64,000 nt of DNA from JACJYM01 sp965230495. GTDB lineage: Bacteria; Bacteroidota; Bacteroidia; Chitinophagales; Saprospiraceae. Below are positions 62,974 through 64,000 of this stretch, piece by piece. A model generated the notes under the pieces. The model did not search any database, was not told the DNA's origin, and saw only the letters and a list, made by a program, of their open reading frames with translations. How positions within the stretch are numbered: the first letter of the stretch is position 1; each line of letters begins with the position of its first letter. The stretch is taken from contig OZ246004.1 of assembly GCA_965230495.1 (NCBI GenBank), positions 2,914,001 through 2,978,000 on the forward strand, given 5' to 3'. The translations under genes were made by a program, and so were the position numbers.

Positions 62974-64000
62974 TTGTTTTGAAAGTATAATAAATTGTAT
63001 AAATAGGATAAGATATCAAAGCCAATGTAAGTAGTATTATTCTAATGATGATATTTAGACTATCTATATCTTCACTTGCCAAAATGGAGAAATTAAATAG
63101 ACTTGCTATTATTATTAAACCTAAGCCAATATAAATAGTAGTTTTATTTATCTGAATATCTGTTACTTCCGTTGATGATCGATAGACAATAAAGCTTACC
63201 GCCCCCATAAGGAATGTATTAATAGGAACGATAAAATAAAGTCCAGTAATTCCAAAATTCTTAATCAGAAAATAAGAAAATAACGCGGAGAGAAGCTGGG
63301 CTACAACCCAAAAAGAATACAATTCTTTCGATTTTCCATGAGACACTGCCATTTTCCTATATGAACTTCCCAAAGAACTAAATATTATCGCTACTACATT
63401 AAAAAGCAGAAATATATAGGCTAAATTAATGTCATTTATATCAAACTTATCTCCTCCCCAAATTATTTCAATTATATATTTTCCCATAAGTATTGTCCCA
63501 ATACAAAGTATAATATTTACATTTATAATATTCGTTATGGTTCTGTTTACCTCATTGGTTACAGACTTACTAAATTGTGCTAACTGAGAATAAGTCGTAA
63601 AAAAAATTGTAATAAACGGTTGGATAAATAATCCCTTAATCTTTGTCGCTAAATTTTGGACATATTTGAAAACGGCAAAAGTACCTTCTGGCAAATACGA
63701 AATACTGGCGGTGAGTACAAAACTATAAATTTGTGTTGCACTTACGTATAACAATGTTCGTTGTATCGTTTTGAAAAACTTCACATGGTCAAATTCATCA
63801 AGACTCATTATAAATGAATATCTAAAACCTCCTTTGTATAACTGTTGAAGATAAAAGGCCAGTTCAATAAATTTTCCAACCAACAATGCAAGAATCAAAG
63901 CCCAGACTCCCAGAAGACGAAAAAGAATCAACAATACAACAATATTAATTATGCTATTCAAAAGCCCTAAAGTTTCCGCACGTCCAAATTTTCTTTCAGC
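62957..64000 (-). CDS. Polysaccharide flippase (Wzx, MATE/MurJ-like), 5' end cut by window
   Basis: The frame is open to the edge of the window (AERKFGRAETLGLLNSII before the first in-window TTG), so the start lies outside. The visible 330-350 residues have about nine membrane helices, including the typical LRLLYVSATQIYSF-like stretch LLYVSATQIYSFVLTASIS and VFKYVQNLATKIKGLFIQPF, of the MOP superfamily. It would move lipid-linked repeat units across the inner membrane for polymerisation by the Wzy-like protein. It is the first gene of the locus seen here. Confidence 0.87.
   Translation of the reverse strand, partial: AERKFGRAETLGLLNSIINIVVLLILFRLLGVWALILALLVGKFIELAFYLQQLYKGGFRYSFIMSLDEFDHVKFFKTIQRTLLYVSATQIYSFVLTASISYLPEGTFAVFKYVQNLATKIKGLFIQPFITIFFTTYSQLAQFSKSVTNEVNRTITNIINVNIILCIGTILMGKYIIEIIWGGDKFDINDINLAYIFLLFNVVAIIFSSLGSSYRKMAVSHGKSKELYSFWVVAQLLSALFSYFLIKNFGITGLYFIVPINTFLMGAVSFIVYRSSTEVTDIQINKTTIYIGLGLIIIASLFNFSILASEDIDSLNIIIRIILLTLALISYPIYTIYYTFKTNVENT

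Noticed and set aside
1..64000. tRNA, rRNA, insertion sequences, prophage or replication origin
   Set aside because: I saw no cloverleaf-like, rRNA-like, transposase or phage structural sequence on either strand; absence was judged by eye only.

Overview
The window is AT-rich DNA from a member of the Bacteroidota, probably a Saprospiria-type marine or sediment bacterium. The evidence is five secreted proteins with type IX secretion (T9SS, 'Por') C-terminal tails, MopE-type 'putative metal-binding' repeats, a dockerin-like/HYR-like giant surface protein, TAnnTTTG-type promoter boxes, and neighbourhoods such as purH-coaX-outer membrane protein. The taxonomic depth is inferred; no rRNA or tRNA gene was found.

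Layout. (a) 1-6298, plus strand: the end of a nucleotide-sugar dehydrogenase gene, then a TolC-like protein, a HlyD-like adaptor, a zinc-ribbon (TackOD1-like) protein with a probable dead GGDEF tail, and a processive family 2 glycosyltransferase. I read these as one synthase-type exopolysaccharide production and export system. (b) 6299-9445: a small accessory island of hypothetical genes with two matching 68-bp attC-like dyads, a lipoprotein gene broken at an A9 tract, a decayed gene and a NERD-domain protein. (c) 9446-14689: an operon with DUF1800, DUF1501 (Tat signal), a T9SS-secreted protein with a CxxCH haem site and MopE repeats, and an SRPBCC protein. (d) 14692-21068, minus strand: a CBS/DUF21 transporter, then purH-coaX-barrel-TPR. 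(e) 21205-32823, minus strand: two giant T9SS surface proteins. The first contains near-identical 213-bp Ig-like repeats and a scrambled repeat mosaic that splits its reading frame. (f) 33012-41992: mixed genes including AIM24, a TIGR03790-type protein, an ECF sigma factor (frame-broken) with an anti-sigma/beta-barrel fusion, an SdrD-like lipoprotein, prfA and a rhodanese. (g) 42002-64000, minus strand: a large Wzx/Wzy-type polysaccharide locus.

How the genes work together. The last locus has sugar-nucleotide enzymes (ManC, a CapD/PglF-like dehydratase, a LegC/PglE-like aminotransferase, a NeuD/PglD-like acetyltransferase, WecB), an initiating phosphoglycosyltransferase, five family 4 glycosyltransferases, O-acetyltransferases, a Wzy-like polymerase, a Wzx/MurJ-like flippase, a heparinase II/III-like protein and a beta-helix lipoprotein. 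A VCBS-repeat T9SS protein lies inside it.

A caution: at least five genes are frame-broken, most by what looks like one missing base, often in a homopolymer. The repeat mosaic also looks like an unresolved assembly. Some 'broken genes' here may therefore be sequencing or assembly errors rather than biology.
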